Shown piece by piece: positions 35,031-43,871 of a DNA stretch of 64,000 nt. Each line of letters starts with the position of its first letter. Position 1 is the stretch's first letter. The notes beneath the pieces are model-generated. The model ran no database searches and was not told the DNA's origin. It saw only the letters and a list, made by a program, of their open reading frames with translations. This DNA is from UBA8199 sp964507045. GTDB taxonomy: Bacteria > Verrucomicrobiota > Verrucomicrobiia > Limisphaerales > UBA8199. Position numbers and translations under genes: made by a program. Where the stretch lies: assembly GCA_964507045.1 (NCBI GenBank), contig CAZDOO010000009.1, forward strand, positions 1 through 64,000, given 5' to 3'.

Positions 35031-35459
35031 ATGAACAAAACCATTGGTCTTCTGCTTGTCGTTTACAGCCTGCTGCTCGCCGGCCTTAGTTTTCTCGTCC
35101 ATCACCTGGCTCCAGGAGCGGCCCGGCCCACCCTGATTGTGGGGTGGATTGGGGGCGCACTCTGCCTGGTTTGGGGCGTGCGAGCGCTGGCGGGCCGCGG
35201 CGGGAAAGCGCTGCCCCTGCTAACCCTCATCCCCGTGTGCTTCGTGCTGCTGCCGCAAACGTTCATGAGCTGGTCTGGCGGGAGCGCCGGATTGCAGGCG
35301 GGGCGGACGGTGGCAGCGGTGACCACACTGCTTTTGGCCCTGTCCCTGGGCATGCTGGTGCGGATTGCCTGGTCGGGCATGCTGTTTGACCTGCCGGCAG
35401 GCGGCCTGACGAAGGACGCGGGGGCAAGGGGAGAAACGACCGGGAAACGTGCAGCTTAG
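35031..35459 (+). CDS. Small hypothetical membrane protein
   Basis: A 142-residue protein with four hydrophobic helices: TIGLLLVVYSLLLAGLSFLV, LIVGWIGGALCLVWGVRALA, LPLLTLIPVCFVLLPQTFM and AAVTTLLLALSLGMLVRIAW. The C-terminal 25 residues are charged and soluble. No family recognised and no catalytic motif seen. The start follows the structured region at 34787-34945 by 85 bases, so its mRNA may carry that structure as a leader. The gene ends shortly before the second MITE-like element. Confidence 0.7.
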   Translation: MNKTIGLLLVVYSLLLAGLSFLVHHLAPGAARPTLIVGWIGGALCLVWGVRALAGRGGKALPLLTLIPVCFVLLPQTFMSWSGGSAGLQAGRTVAAVTTLLLALSLGMLVRIAWSGMLFDLPAGGLTKDAGARGETTGKRAA

Positions 35460-35536
35460 GCTGATACCGTCAAAAAACGCGGCAGGGGCGGTGGCCGGCG
35501 GTGGGCTGACGGTGCTTGCGATTGCGCCGAAGCAGG

Positions 35537-35954
35537 CGCATCTCACTTTCCTGCAATAAACCGGGATACGCCCGTTGTGCGCGGTGCAACCCGACACCCC
35601 CCTCAGTTCGGCCGGGCTCCCTCCCCATCCCTGCACCAGCCCCCCTCCGTCACCCCACCGTCTCCTCACCGTTACCCCTCCCTAGCACCTCTCATAATTT
35701 ATGAGAGGTGCTAGGGAGGGGTAACGGTGAGGTGACGGTGAGCTAGGCCAGGGCGGAGCGGAATATGACCCGGAGCGGGATGTTACTGGGCTTTTGGGCC
35801 ATCCGGGCCGCAAGCCGGCCCCGGCCCTCAAGGGGTGCGTCGCGCGGTTCGGCCTGTAACAAATGCCTGTATTCCTGTCGGCCCGACAAACTTCACCGGG
35901 GGGCCAACAAGAATGTCGGCGCCCCTCCCTTTCCCTGGCCGGAAAGTGAGATGG
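35537..35954. mobile_element. MITE-like palindromic element, copy 2
   Basis: A roughly 418-bp non-coding element with the same block order as the one at 6838-7246. The ends are CATCTCACTTTCC (35539-35551) and its exact complement (35941-35953), a shortened 13-bp match. The centre is a perfect 34-bp inverted repeat (35664-35697 and 35699-35732) with a single-base loop. The outer blocks match copy 1 closely with scattered substitutions, including the GGCCTGTAACAAA segment and the right-end GGAAAGTGAGATG. It lies 66 bases upstream of the CPBP protease gene and could affect its expression. Confidence 0.75.
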
Positions 35955-36020
35955 GCCGGGGCCTCGTCCACGGGTGCTTTTTGCATCGTCACCTGGTGGC
36001 GGGTGAGCTAGCCTCGGGCC

Positions 36021-36938
36021 ATGGTATTGGCCAAAGCGTGGAAGCTGGATGCGATCATCCGGCTGGTGTTGAGCGTGATTATTTGCGCTTACGCCGGCTC
36101 GCTGTTGGTCAGTGTGCAGCACTACGCGAGCGCCGGGGCCAAGGTCAGCTCGCGGCTGTTCTTCCCCGTGGCGGGGGCATCGCTGTTCTGCCTGGCGGCC
36201 ACGCTGGTCATCATCTTCCGGCCCTGGGCGCCGGAAACCTTCGGGCGGCGCCTGATTGCCCTGGTGGGGTGCGCCTACGGCGGCCTGCTCCTGGGGGCGT
36301 GGGTGCTGCGGTTTTCCGGGGTGGAGGCGGCGGAGATGTCCATCGCGCGGATGGTGGCCGCCACGCTGAGTTTTCAGGGGGCCGGGCTGCTCCTGATCGG
36401 GTGTTTCCTGCGCGAGCAGCAAACCGGTTGGTCGGAGGCGTTCGGGTTCTCGAACCGTTGGCGCCGGGCGGTGCTGGTGGGGGTGGTCGGCGCGCTGGTC
36501 TTTCTGCCGGTCGGCTGGGGCTTGCAGCAGGTCTCCGCGCTGGTGATGACGCACTGGCCACACCTGGGACTCGAGCCAAAGGAGCAACTGCCCGTTCACG
36601 CCTTGCGGATCTCGATGTCGTGGGCCGGGCGGCTGTCGCTGGGGGCGACGGCCATCCTGCTGGCGCCCGTGGCGGAAGAAATGATGTTTCGCGGCATCCT
36701 GTATCCGGTGATCAAACAAGCGGGCTGGCCGCGCCTGGCGTTGTGGGGCACCGCGCTGCTGTTTGCGGTCGTGCACCTTAACCTAGCCACGTTCGTGCCG
36801 TTGTTGGTGCTGGCGCTGATGCTGACGGCGCTGTATGAGCGGACCAACAACCTGCTGGCGCCCATCATCGCGCACATGTTATTCAACGCGCTGAACTTTG
36901 CGACGCTGTTGCTGCAGCAACACTACGGAGGCGCATGA
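36021..36938 (+). CDS. CPBP-family intramembrane glutamic protease
   Basis: A 305-residue membrane protein with about eight helices. The protease motifs are present: Glu219-Glu220 and Arg224 in AEEMMFRG, His252 in VVHLN, and His285/Asn289 in AHMLFNALN. These are the catalytic residues of the Rce1/CPBP (Abi) family, which cleaves membrane substrates and is often linked to bacteriocin immunity or maturation. The C terminus overlaps thiL by four bases (ATGA), so it is the first gene of a four-gene overlapping run. The physiological substrate is unknown. Confidence 0.85.
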   Translation: MVLAKAWKLDAIIRLVLSVIICAYAGSLLVSVQHYASAGAKVSSRLFFPVAGASLFCLAATLVIIFRPWAPETFGRRLIALVGCAYGGLLLGAWVLRFSGVEAAEMSIARMVAATLSFQGAGLLLIGCFLREQQTGWSEAFGFSNRWRRAVLVGVVGALVFLPVGWGLQQVSALVMTHWPHLGLEPKEQLPVHALRISMSWAGRLSLGATAILLAPVAEEMMFRGILYPVIKQAGWPRLALWGTALLFAVVHLNLATFVPLLVLALMLTALYERTNNLLAPIIAHMLFNALNFATLLLQQHYGGA

Positions 36939-37867
36939 CCGAGTTTGACCTGATCCGCCGCCTCACCCGCGCGCTGCCGACCAATCCCGCCGTGGTCGTA
37001 GGGGCGGGCGACGATTGCGCCGTGCTGGACGCCGGCGTGCCGGACCGGCTCCTGTTGTTCAAGACGGATGCCGTGGTCGAGGGCGTGCATTTCACGAGCG
37101 CGGCGCCGCCGGAGAAGATCGGCCACAAGGCGCTGGGGCGGTGCTTGAGCGACATTGCCGCCATGGCGGGGACCCCGACCGCGGCGCTGGTGACGATTGG
37201 CCTGCCGCGCGACTTCAAGCCCGAGTTCGTGGAGGCGGTTTACGTTGGCCTCAACGCGCTGGCGCGCCGGCACGACGTGGCCGTCGTGGGCGGCGAGACC
37301 ACGACCAATCCCGGCGGCATCTTCATTTCGGTGGCGCTCATCGGCTGGGTGCCGCGTGGCAAGGGCGTGCTGCGCTCCGGCGCCGAGGTGGGCGACGCGC
37401 TCTTCGTTACCGGCGAGCTGGGCGGCTCCCTGGCGGGCAAGCATCTCGATTTCGAGCCGCGGCTGGTCGAAGCGCGGTGGCTGGCGCAGCATTTCCCGGT
37501 TCATGCCATGCTGGACATCAGCGACGGCCTGGCGGGCGATCTGCGGCACATCCTGGCTGCCAGCCGAGTTGGCGCGGAGCTGCTGGCCACATCCATTCCC
37601 ATCAGCCGCGAGGCGCGCCTGGCGGCCAAGGCGGGTTCCTCTGCCAAGCCCGCTTTGCTGGCGGCGTTGACCGACGGCGAGGATTTTGAGCTGCTGTTTA
37701 CCGTCGCCAGCCGCGATGCCGTGCCGGTGCTCGACGCGTGGCGCAAGCGGTTTCCCAAGCTGGCGCTCACGTGTATTGGCAAGATCAAGGCCGGCGAGGG
37801 CATCACCATCCGGGACAAGAACGGCGCGCGCCCCTTAACCGTCCATGGCTACACTCATTTCGCATAG
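36935..37867 (+). CDS. thiL: Thiamine-monophosphate kinase
   Basis: A 310-residue enzyme that phosphorylates thiamine monophosphate to thiamine pyrophosphate with ATP. The N-terminal EFDLIRRL start and GAGDDCAVL (Mg-ATP-binding Asp pair) are typical. LFKTDAVVEGVHF and VVGGETTTNPGGIFISVALIGW follow, with LDISDGLAGDL in the C-terminal half. Length matches the family. It overlaps the CPBP gene at its start and tsaE at its end (23 bases), so the four genes are translationally coupled. No thiamine riboswitch is seen ahead of the operon. Confidence 0.93.
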   Translation: MTEFDLIRRLTRALPTNPAVVVGAGDDCAVLDAGVPDRLLLFKTDAVVEGVHFTSAAPPEKIGHKALGRCLSDIAAMAGTPTAALVTIGLPRDFKPEFVEAVYVGLNALARRHDVAVVGGETTTNPGGIFISVALIGWVPRGKGVLRSGAEVGDALFVTGELGGSLAGKHLDFEPRLVEARWLAQHFPVHAMLDISDGLAGDLRHILAASRVGAELLATSIPISREARLAAKAGSSAKPALLAALTDGEDFELLFTVASRDAVPVLDAWRKRFPKLALTCIGKIKAGEGITIRDKNGARPLTVHGYTHFA

Positions 37868-38270
37868 CCCGGCGGAGACGCTCGCCCTCGGGGAGCAGTA
37901 TGGCCGCGCGGCGGCAAGCGGATTGGTCATCGGCCTGTCCGGGGACCTCGGCGCGGGCAAGACGCAATTCGTCAAGGGACTGGCCCGCGGGCTGGGCATC
38001 ACCGCGCGCGTGCATTCGCCGACGTTTGCCCTGGTGAACAGCTACGCGGGCGGGCGGCTGCCGCTCTTCCACCTGGATTTGTATCGGCTGGAAACGCCGC
38101 AGCAGATTGTGGCGGCGGGGCTCGAAGATTACCTCAGCCCCGTGGGCGTTACGGTAATTGAATGGGCGGAGCGATGGTTTGGGGACTGCGCGCCCTCCCT
38201 GGCTTGGGTCCACATTGACGTGCTCAGCGAGACTGAGCGACGCATCACTTATGAAGATACTGGCGCTTGA
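37845..38270 (+). CDS. tsaE: tRNA threonylcarbamoyladenosine biosynthesis ATPase TsaE
   Basis: A 141-residue P-loop ATPase. Walker A is GDLGAGKT, followed by VKGLARGLGI, VHSPTFALVN and FHLDLYRLE, all standard for TsaE. It works with TsaB, TsaC and TsaD to install t6A at position 37 of ANN-decoding tRNAs. The ATG at 37845 lies inside the end of thiL and the stop lies inside the start of tsaB, a strong sign of one polycistronic message. tsaC and tsaD are outside the window. Confidence 0.92.
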   Translation: MATLISHSPAETLALGEQYGRAAASGLVIGLSGDLGAGKTQFVKGLARGLGITARVHSPTFALVNSYAGGRLPLFHLDLYRLETPQQIVAAGLEDYLSPVGVTVIEWAERWFGDCAPSLAWVHIDVLSETERRITYEDTGA

Positions 38271-38916
38271 GTTTTCCTCGCCCCAGCGCAGCGTGGCGGC
38301 ATTGCAGGGCGGGACGAACGCCGGGCCGCTGGCGTTGGGCGAAGCCATCGAGGCCGGGGGCCGCTCCACGAATACCCTGGGCCTGGTGGCGGAGGCGTTG
38401 CAGCAGGCGCAGCTCGAACGCGAGCAAATCGAGTGTTTGGCTATCGGCCTCGGCCCCGGCTCCTACACGGGCATCCGGCTGGCGATTGCCCTGGCGCAGG
38501 GCTGGCAACTGGCGCGTCCGGTGCAACTGCTGGGTATCAGCAGCGCCGAGTGCCTCGCCGCCCAGGCCCAGGCCGAGGGCATCTTCGGGAAGGTGCAGGT
38601 CGTGATTGATGCCCAGCGCAACGAGTTCTACCTGGCCGGCTATGAGCTGACGGCGCAGTCACGGCGGGAAACCGAGCCGCTGCGCTTGGCCGCCGCCTCC
38701 GAGGTCCAGGCGCGGCAACAGGCCGGCAGCATCGTCGTTGGTCCGGAAGCGACCAAGTGGTTCCCGGGCAGCCGCGTCCTCTTCCCCCGCGCCGCGACCC
38801 TTGGGCAACTAGCCTGGGGGCGAAGCGACTTCGTCCCAGGCGAGAAGCTGGAGCCGATTTACCTGCGCGAAACGACCTTCGTCAAAGCTCCGCCACCGCG
38901 GGCTGTGCCCCTTTAG
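38251..38916 (+). CDS. tsaB: tRNA threonylcarbamoyladenosine biosynthesis protein TsaB
   Basis: A 221-residue ASKHA-fold protein that pairs with TsaD. The start MKILALEFSSPQRSVAAL is the usual N-terminal strand pair, and GLGPGSYTGIRLAIALAQG is the diagnostic TsaB segment. The C terminus EPIYLRETTF is also family-typical. ATG 38251 is chosen because it gives the family N terminus; the open frame further upstream only shadows tsaE. It overlaps tsaE by 20 bases and is the last gene of the run, ending 41 bases before the stop of the convergent uspA gene. Confidence 0.92.
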   Translation: MKILALEFSSPQRSVAALQGGTNAGPLALGEAIEAGGRSTNTLGLVAEALQQAQLEREQIECLAIGLGPGSYTGIRLAIALAQGWQLARPVQLLGISSAECLAAQAQAEGIFGKVQVVIDAQRNEFYLAGYELTAQSRRETEPLRLAAASEVQARQQAGSIVVGPEATKWFPGSRVLFPRAATLGQLAWGRSDFVPGEKLEPIYLRETTFVKAPPPRAVPL

Positions 38917-38957
38917 CGGCTGGGGGGCGCAGGTTTGGCAGGAAGCGCGCACGGCGC

Positions 38958-39380
38958 TCACTTGGCGCGCAGCATGAGGACCGGCACGCTGATGCTGTGC
39001 TGGACGCGAGTGGCGGTGGTGCCGAGCAACAGGTCAGCCACGAACTGATGGCCGTGGGTGCTCATCGCCACCAGGTCGCAACCTTTCCGTTTGACCCATT
39101 TCACGATCTCCTTGGCCGGCTCGCCGTAGGCTAATTCCACCTCGGTCGGGATGCCGGCCGCCACGAACTCCGCCCGGGCCTTATCAAGGAAGGCATTGCT
39201 TTCTTCAATCTCTTTGCCGGCGGCATCCGTCCGGTGGTACTTGGCCGGCACGCCGCTGGCCACGTGGAGCAGCACGAGGCGGCTTTGCATTTCCCGCGCC
39301 AGCAGTTTGACGTGCGCGATGATCGCCCGGTCGGTCGGAGTGCCCTCCAGGGTCACGAGGATGGTCTTATATAGGCTCAT
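38958..39380 (-). CDS. Universal stress protein UspA family
   Basis: A 140-residue single-domain Usp. The N-terminal strand YKTILVTLEGT is followed by a C-terminal ATP-binding-type loop: STHGHQFVADLLLGTTATRV, close to the GxxGx9G(S/T) pattern but with His and Phe in the first glycine region. ISVPVLMLR forms the last strand. It may bind ATP and act in stress survival. It is the last gene of a minus-strand group after the Nramp transporter, with 37 bases between, so it is probably co-expressed with metal transport. Confidence 0.88.
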   Translation of the reverse strand: MSLYKTILVTLEGTPTDRAIIAHVKLLAREMQSRLVLLHVASGVPAKYHRTDAAGKEIEESNAFLDKARAEFVAAGIPTEVELAYGEPAKEIVKWVKRKGCDLVAMSTHGHQFVADLLLGTTATRVQHSISVPVLMLRAK

Positions 39381-39417
39381 TGGTTGCTATTGCTTCGTGG
39401 TTAGTATTGATCAGCCC

Positions 39418-40866
39418 TTATCCGCCCATGATGATGCGCCAGGCTTCTTTAAGCGACTCAGGCAAACTGTAGAGATCCATCACTGTTATCAACAGCGCGC
39501 TGCCCCACCCCAGGATCAGCAGCAGCCAGCCATTGGCCCACTGGCCCATTCGCCGGCGCGAGGAGGTGAAGTGCAACAGCGGCAACAGGGCCAGGGGCAG
39601 CACGAGGCAGAGAGTCACCTGGCTGAGGTTGATCAGATCGGTGATGCTGCTGGCCCCGCGGACGCTGACAATCCAGATTGCCGGCACGACGGCGAGCAGG
39701 CGCGAGATCATGCGCCGGATCCACGGGCGGAGGCGCCAGCGCATGAAGCCCTCCATCACGACCTGGCCGGCCAGTGTGCCGGTAATCGTGCTGCTTTGGC
39801 CGCTGGCCAGCAGCGCCACGGCGAAGAGCGTGCCGGCGAGGGTCGTCCCCAGCAGCGGCGCCAGCGTCAGGTGCGCGATGCGGATCCAGTCGCTCTCGGG
39901 ACCGAACTTCACCACCTCGCCTCCCGCCACGGCCAGGCTGTCTTTGCCATAGAACACCATCGCTGCCAGCACCAGGATTCCGGCGTTGATCAGGAAGGCA
40001 ATCGCCAGCGCCACGGCGGAATCAATGGTGTTAAAGCGAATGGCGCTGCGGATGGAGAGCTCGTCGCGCTGCAACTTCCGCGACTGCACCAGGGCCGAGT
40101 GCAGGAAGAGGTTGTGCGGCATGACCGTGGCGCCGATGATGCCGATGGCTATCACCAGCATCCCGCTTTCACGGAAGCCGGGCCGGAGCAGGGCTTGGCC
40201 CATTTCCAGGAAGCTGGGCTGCATTTGCGGCAGCACAAAGATCTCAATACCATAGCACACCCCGATAGTTCCCACGAAGACGGTCACCACCGCTTCCAGC
40301 ATTCTCATCCCCAGGCCCTGCAACGCCAGCAGCAGCAGCACGTCCAGGGCAGTGATGATAATCCCCCACTGCAGCGGGATGTGGAACAGGAGATTCAGCG
40401 CCACCGCGCTGCCCAGCACCTCGGCCAGGTCGGTGGCGGCGACCGCGAGCTCCATTGCGATCCAATTGGGCCAGCGGGTCCATGCCGGAAACCAATCGCG
40501 GCAGCACTGGGCAAGGTCTTTGCCCGTGGCGACGCCGAGCCGGGCGGAAAGCACCTGGAGCACAACCGCCATGAAGCTGGCCAGCGCCACCACCCAGAGC
40601 AGGCCGTACTTGAACTGCGCTCCAGCCGCAAGGTCGGTGCCCCAGTTGCCGGGATCCATGTAACCGACGCTGACCAGGATCGCCGGCCCAACGAACGCGC
40701 GCCATTGCCGCCAGAAGCCGGCGGAGTGCGGCGGCACTGCCACCGTGCTGTGCATGCCTTCGAGCGACACCGGCCCATTCGGGGAAGGCTCGGGCGAAGC
40801 CGCTGCAGGCGCGCCCGGCAGGTTGGCGGGGGCGCGAGGACTGGCTGGTGGTGGTTGCCCGTTCAT
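39418..40866 (-). CDS. mntH: Nramp-family divalent metal (Mn2+/Fe2+) transporter
   Basis: A 482-residue inner membrane transporter with about 11 helices. The metal-binding helix-1 motif is Asp71-Pro-Gly-Asn74 in GYMDPGNWGTD, and helix 6 carries MPHNLFLHSALVQSR. Both are the metal-ligand motifs of Nramp/MntH (Asp, Asn, Met). An N-terminal Pro/Ala-rich extension of about 45 residues is unusual for MntH. It imports Mn2+ or Fe2+ with protons. It lies between an mgtA-like gene and uspA on the same strand, forming a metal homeostasis group. No Mn riboswitch was recognised upstream. Confidence 0.9.
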   Translation of the reverse strand: MNGQPPPASPRAPANLPGAPAAASPEPSPNGPVSLEGMHSTVAVPPHSAGFWRQWRAFVGPAILVSVGYMDPGNWGTDLAAGAQFKYGLLWVVALASFMAVVLQVLSARLGVATGKDLAQCCRDWFPAWTRWPNWIAMELAVAATDLAEVLGSAVALNLLFHIPLQWGIIITALDVLLLLALQGLGMRMLEAVVTVFVGTIGVCYGIEIFVLPQMQPSFLEMGQALLRPGFRESGMLVIAIGIIGATVMPHNLFLHSALVQSRKLQRDELSIRSAIRFNTIDSAVALAIAFLINAGILVLAAMVFYGKDSLAVAGGEVVKFGPESDWIRIAHLTLAPLLGTTLAGTLFAVALLASGQSSTITGTLAGQVVMEGFMRWRLRPWIRRMISRLLAVVPAIWIVSVRGASSITDLINLSQVTLCLVLPLALLPLLHFTSSRRRMGQWANGWLLLILGWGSALLITVMDLYSLPESLKEAWRIIMGG

Positions 40867-41029
40867 GGCTCGGTGCGGCCACCGGCCACGCCAACCCAGG
40901 CCGCGACGTGCCCGGCGACGCTTCTCAGCTTGTCCATGATCCGCTCTGTTACCGTGTCGGGGGGGTTAAGTCAATAACCGGAAGGGAGAAACCGTTCCGC
41001 ACCAGCGCCAGCTGGAGACGTTCCGGGGC

Positions 41030-43687
41030 CTACACCCACGCCTTGCGGATCAGCCACATCTTGATGACCTGGGTTAGGCCGACGTAGCAGATCAGGGTCG
41101 CCAGCAGCAGCAGCCAGTAGAGCGGCGGCAGCGGCACAAAGCCCAGCGTCGAGGCCAACGGCGAGTAGGGCAGGTAGGCCCCGATGGCCATGATGAGCAG
41201 AGTGGTCATGGTGAGCTGCCAACTGGAGCGCGACTGAACGAACGGCAGCAGGTTGGTGCGGATGACGTGGATGATGAGGGTTTGGGTCATCAGCGATTCG
41301 ACGAACCAGCCGGAGTGGAACAGGGCGGCCGCGTAAGTTTCGTTCGGCACATCCGCCGAGGCGAAGCGCGCGGCCAGTTCCGGCGGGGGCGCAAGGCCGA
41401 GGTCGTGGCACTTGAACACAAACCACATGATGGCGTAGGTGGTGTAGTCGAAGATGGAGCTGATCGGGCCGATGCAGATGATGTATTTCGCGATCTCGCC
41501 CATGTTCCAGGGGCGCGGCTTGGCGGTCTGGAGCGGGCCGACGTTGTCGGTGGGAATCGGAACCTGCGAGAAGTCGTAGAGCAGGTTGTTGGTGAGAATC
41601 TGGATGGGGGCCATGGGGACGAACTTCAGCCAGGCGCTGGCGCCGATGACGCTGAACATGTTGCCGAAGTTCGAGCTGGCGCCCATGCGGATATACTTGA
41701 GGATGTTGACGAACACCTTGCGCCCCTCCAACACGCCTTCCTCCAGCACCATCAGGCTCTTTTCCAGCAGGATGACATCGGCCGACTCCTTGGCGATGTC
41801 CACCGCGTTATCCACCGAGATGCCCACATCGGCTGCCCGCAAAGCCGGGGCGTCGTTGATGCCATCCCCCATGAACCCAACGACGTGGCCCGCGCGTTGC
41901 AGCGCCTGCACGATGCGCTGCTTGTGCGCCGGCGACAGGCGCGCGAACACGTCGGTGACCTCCACGGCCTCGGCCAGTTGGGGGTCGGTCATGGTCTCGA
42001 CCTGGCTGCCGAGGACGATCTTCTGGGCCGGGATGCCAACCTCGGTGCACACCTTGCGGGTGACGAGATCGTTATCTCCGGTCAGGACCTTGACGGTAAC
42101 CCCTTGCTGGCGCAGGACGGTGATAGCCTTGGCCGCGGTGTCCTTGGGAGGGTCGAGGAAGGCGAGGTAGCCGGTCAGGACCAGCTCGGCCTCGTCAGCT
42201 TTGGTATAAGCGGCCTTCGGCTCCACCTTCTTGGTGGCAACGGCCAGCACGCGGAAGCCGTCTTCGCTCAGGTCGTTGACCTGCTCGATGAGGTCGCCGA
42301 CGAGGATGGGCTCCATCGGGAAGATGTCGCCCTCGCTCTCGAAGTGGGTGCACTTGGCGAAAACGGCCTCCGGGGCGCCCTTGGTCAGCAGTTCGCGCTC
42401 GCCATCCGGCCCCTCGACCACCACCGACATCATGCGGCGGGTGAAGTCGAACGGGATTTCATCCACCTTGCTGAACTGGTCAATCGACAGCGCCCCGTGC
42501 AGCTCCTTGTGGTGCAACACGGCACGGTCGAGGATGTTCCTGAGGCCGGTCTGAAAGTGGCTCAGGAGGTAGGCATCCTGCAGCACCGCCTCGCTCTCGC
42601 TCTTGAAGACGTCGCAATAGAGTTCGAGGATGACGTGGTCCATCGTCAGCGTGCCGGTCTTGTCCGTGCACAGCACGTTCATGGCGCCGAAGTTCTGGAT
42701 GGAATGCAGGCGCTTGACGATGACCTTCTTGCGGGACATCGCCAGCGCGCCTTTGGAGAGGCAGACCGAGACGATCATCGGCAGCATTTCCGGCGTCAGC
42801 CCCACCGCCACCGAGAGCGAGAAGAAGAAGGCCATGTGCCAGTCGTGCTTGGTCGAGCCGTAGATGATGAACACCAGCGGGACCATCACGAGCATGAACC
42901 GGATCATCATCCACGTGAACTTGTTGACCCCCCGGTCAAAGGCGGTCTCCACCTGACGAGTGGAGAGGCTTTTGGCCACCTTGCCGAAGTAGGTCTGCGC
43001 GCCGGTGGCGACGATGACCGCGGTGGCGGACCCGCTCTCGACGCTGGTGCCAAGGAAACAGGTGTTGGAGCGCTCGATGGGTGAGACGTTGTCGCGGCGG
43101 TCCGGCGCGTCAGTCTTTTCGACCGGCATGGATTCGCCGGTCAGCGTCGCTTGGATGACGAACAGGTCTTTGGCTGAGAGGAGCCGAACGTCGCCGGGGA
43201 CCATGTCGCCGGCGGAGAGTTTGATCACGTCGCCGGGCACGAGGTCCTGGAGCGGGATCTCCCGGGCCTGCCCGTCCCGCACGACCGTCGCGGTGACGTT
43301 GATCATCGCCTTGAGCTTGGCGGCGGCGGTGTCGGCGCGCGTCTCCTGGATGAAGCGCAGCGACACGCCCAGCACCACCATCAGCAGCATGACCACGCCG
43401 GCGCGGGCATCGCCTTCGGGCGCGACGAAGGAGATGGTTGCCAGCACCAACAGCAGGATCACCAATGGGTTGCGCGCCGCGAGATACAGGCGTTGCGGCC
43501 AGCCTTCGTGCTTTTCGCGGCCGACTTCGTTGAGGCCGTATTGCTCCAGGCGCGCGGCGGCCGCTTCCTCCGTCAAGCCGGCCGGCGAGGTGCCCAGCAA
43601 GCGCAAGACCTCGGCACTGTCTTCCCTCGCCGCCTCGCGCGCGGGATCAGACAGGCCGTTCTGGCTCGGCTTTGGCAGGTCGGGCAT
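41030..43687 (-). CDS. mgtA: Magnesium-translocating P-type ATPase (MgtA/P3B type)
   Basis: An 885-residue P-type ATPase. The phosphorylation motif DKTGTLTMD has its Asp near residue 342; the hinge motif VLTGDNDLVT and GDGINDAPAL complete the catalytic cycle residues. The actuator region has TGESMPVEK. The C terminus contains the MgtA-like helices, with NLLYDFSQVPIPTDNV. MgtA enzymes import Mg2+ at low Mg or in stress. The ATG at 43687 (MPDLPKP) was chosen; a 25-residue upstream extension overlaps the divergent regulatory region. No MgtL-type leader was identified. The mntH stretch follows after 163 bases. Confidence 0.92.
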   Translation of the reverse strand: MPDLPKPSQNGLSDPAREAAREDSAEVLRLLGTSPAGLTEEAAAARLEQYGLNEVGREKHEGWPQRLYLAARNPLVILLLVLATISFVAPEGDARAGVVMLLMVVLGVSLRFIQETRADTAAAKLKAMINVTATVVRDGQAREIPLQDLVPGDVIKLSAGDMVPGDVRLLSAKDLFVIQATLTGESMPVEKTDAPDRRDNVSPIERSNTCFLGTSVESGSATAVIVATGAQTYFGKVAKSLSTRQVETAFDRGVNKFTWMMIRFMLVMVPLVFIIYGSTKHDWHMAFFFSLSVAVGLTPEMLPMIVSVCLSKGALAMSRKKVIVKRLHSIQNFGAMNVLCTDKTGTLTMDHVILELYCDVFKSESEAVLQDAYLLSHFQTGLRNILDRAVLHHKELHGALSIDQFSKVDEIPFDFTRRMMSVVVEGPDGERELLTKGAPEAVFAKCTHFESEGDIFPMEPILVGDLIEQVNDLSEDGFRVLAVATKKVEPKAAYTKADEAELVLTGYLAFLDPPKDTAAKAITVLRQQGVTVKVLTGDNDLVTRKVCTEVGIPAQKIVLGSQVETMTDPQLAEAVEVTDVFARLSPAHKQRIVQALQRAGHVVGFMGDGINDAPALRAADVGISVDNAVDIAKESADVILLEKSLMVLEEGVLEGRKVFVNILKYIRMGASSNFGNMFSVIGASAWLKFVPMAPIQILTNNLLYDFSQVPIPTDNVGPLQTAKPRPWNMGEIAKYIICIGPISSIFDYTTYAIMWFVFKCHDLGLAPPPELAARFASADVPNETYAAALFHSGWFVESLMTQTLIIHVIRTNLLPFVQSRSSWQLTMTTLLIMAIGAYLPYSPLASTLGFVPLPPLYWLLLLATLICYVGLTQVIKMWLIRKAWV

Positions 43688-43783
43688 AAGCACATCCAAC
43701 AGAGCGCCCAAGATTGACCGCTGCGCGCTTTTCGTCCACCCCAAAGTCGCTGTCGGACGCACCAGAGAATTGAGGTGCTATTC

Positions 43784-43827
43784 CACACTGGCGAGCAGGG
43801 TGCGAATTGCGGTAACTTGCCAGTGTG
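43784..43827. promoter_or_regulatory. Perfect 9-bp inverted repeat in the mgtA / adaptor divergent region
   Basis: CACACTGGC (43784-43792) recurs as GCCAGTGTG (43819-43827), with 26 bases between. The site lies between divergent genes, 45 bases upstream of the adaptor start, and could be an operator or a hairpin in the leader. Nothing else supports it. Confidence 0.3.
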
Positions 43828-43871
43828 CTCGACCGTCTCTAATAGGAGAAGCAGTTCGACGCAGATAAGTT

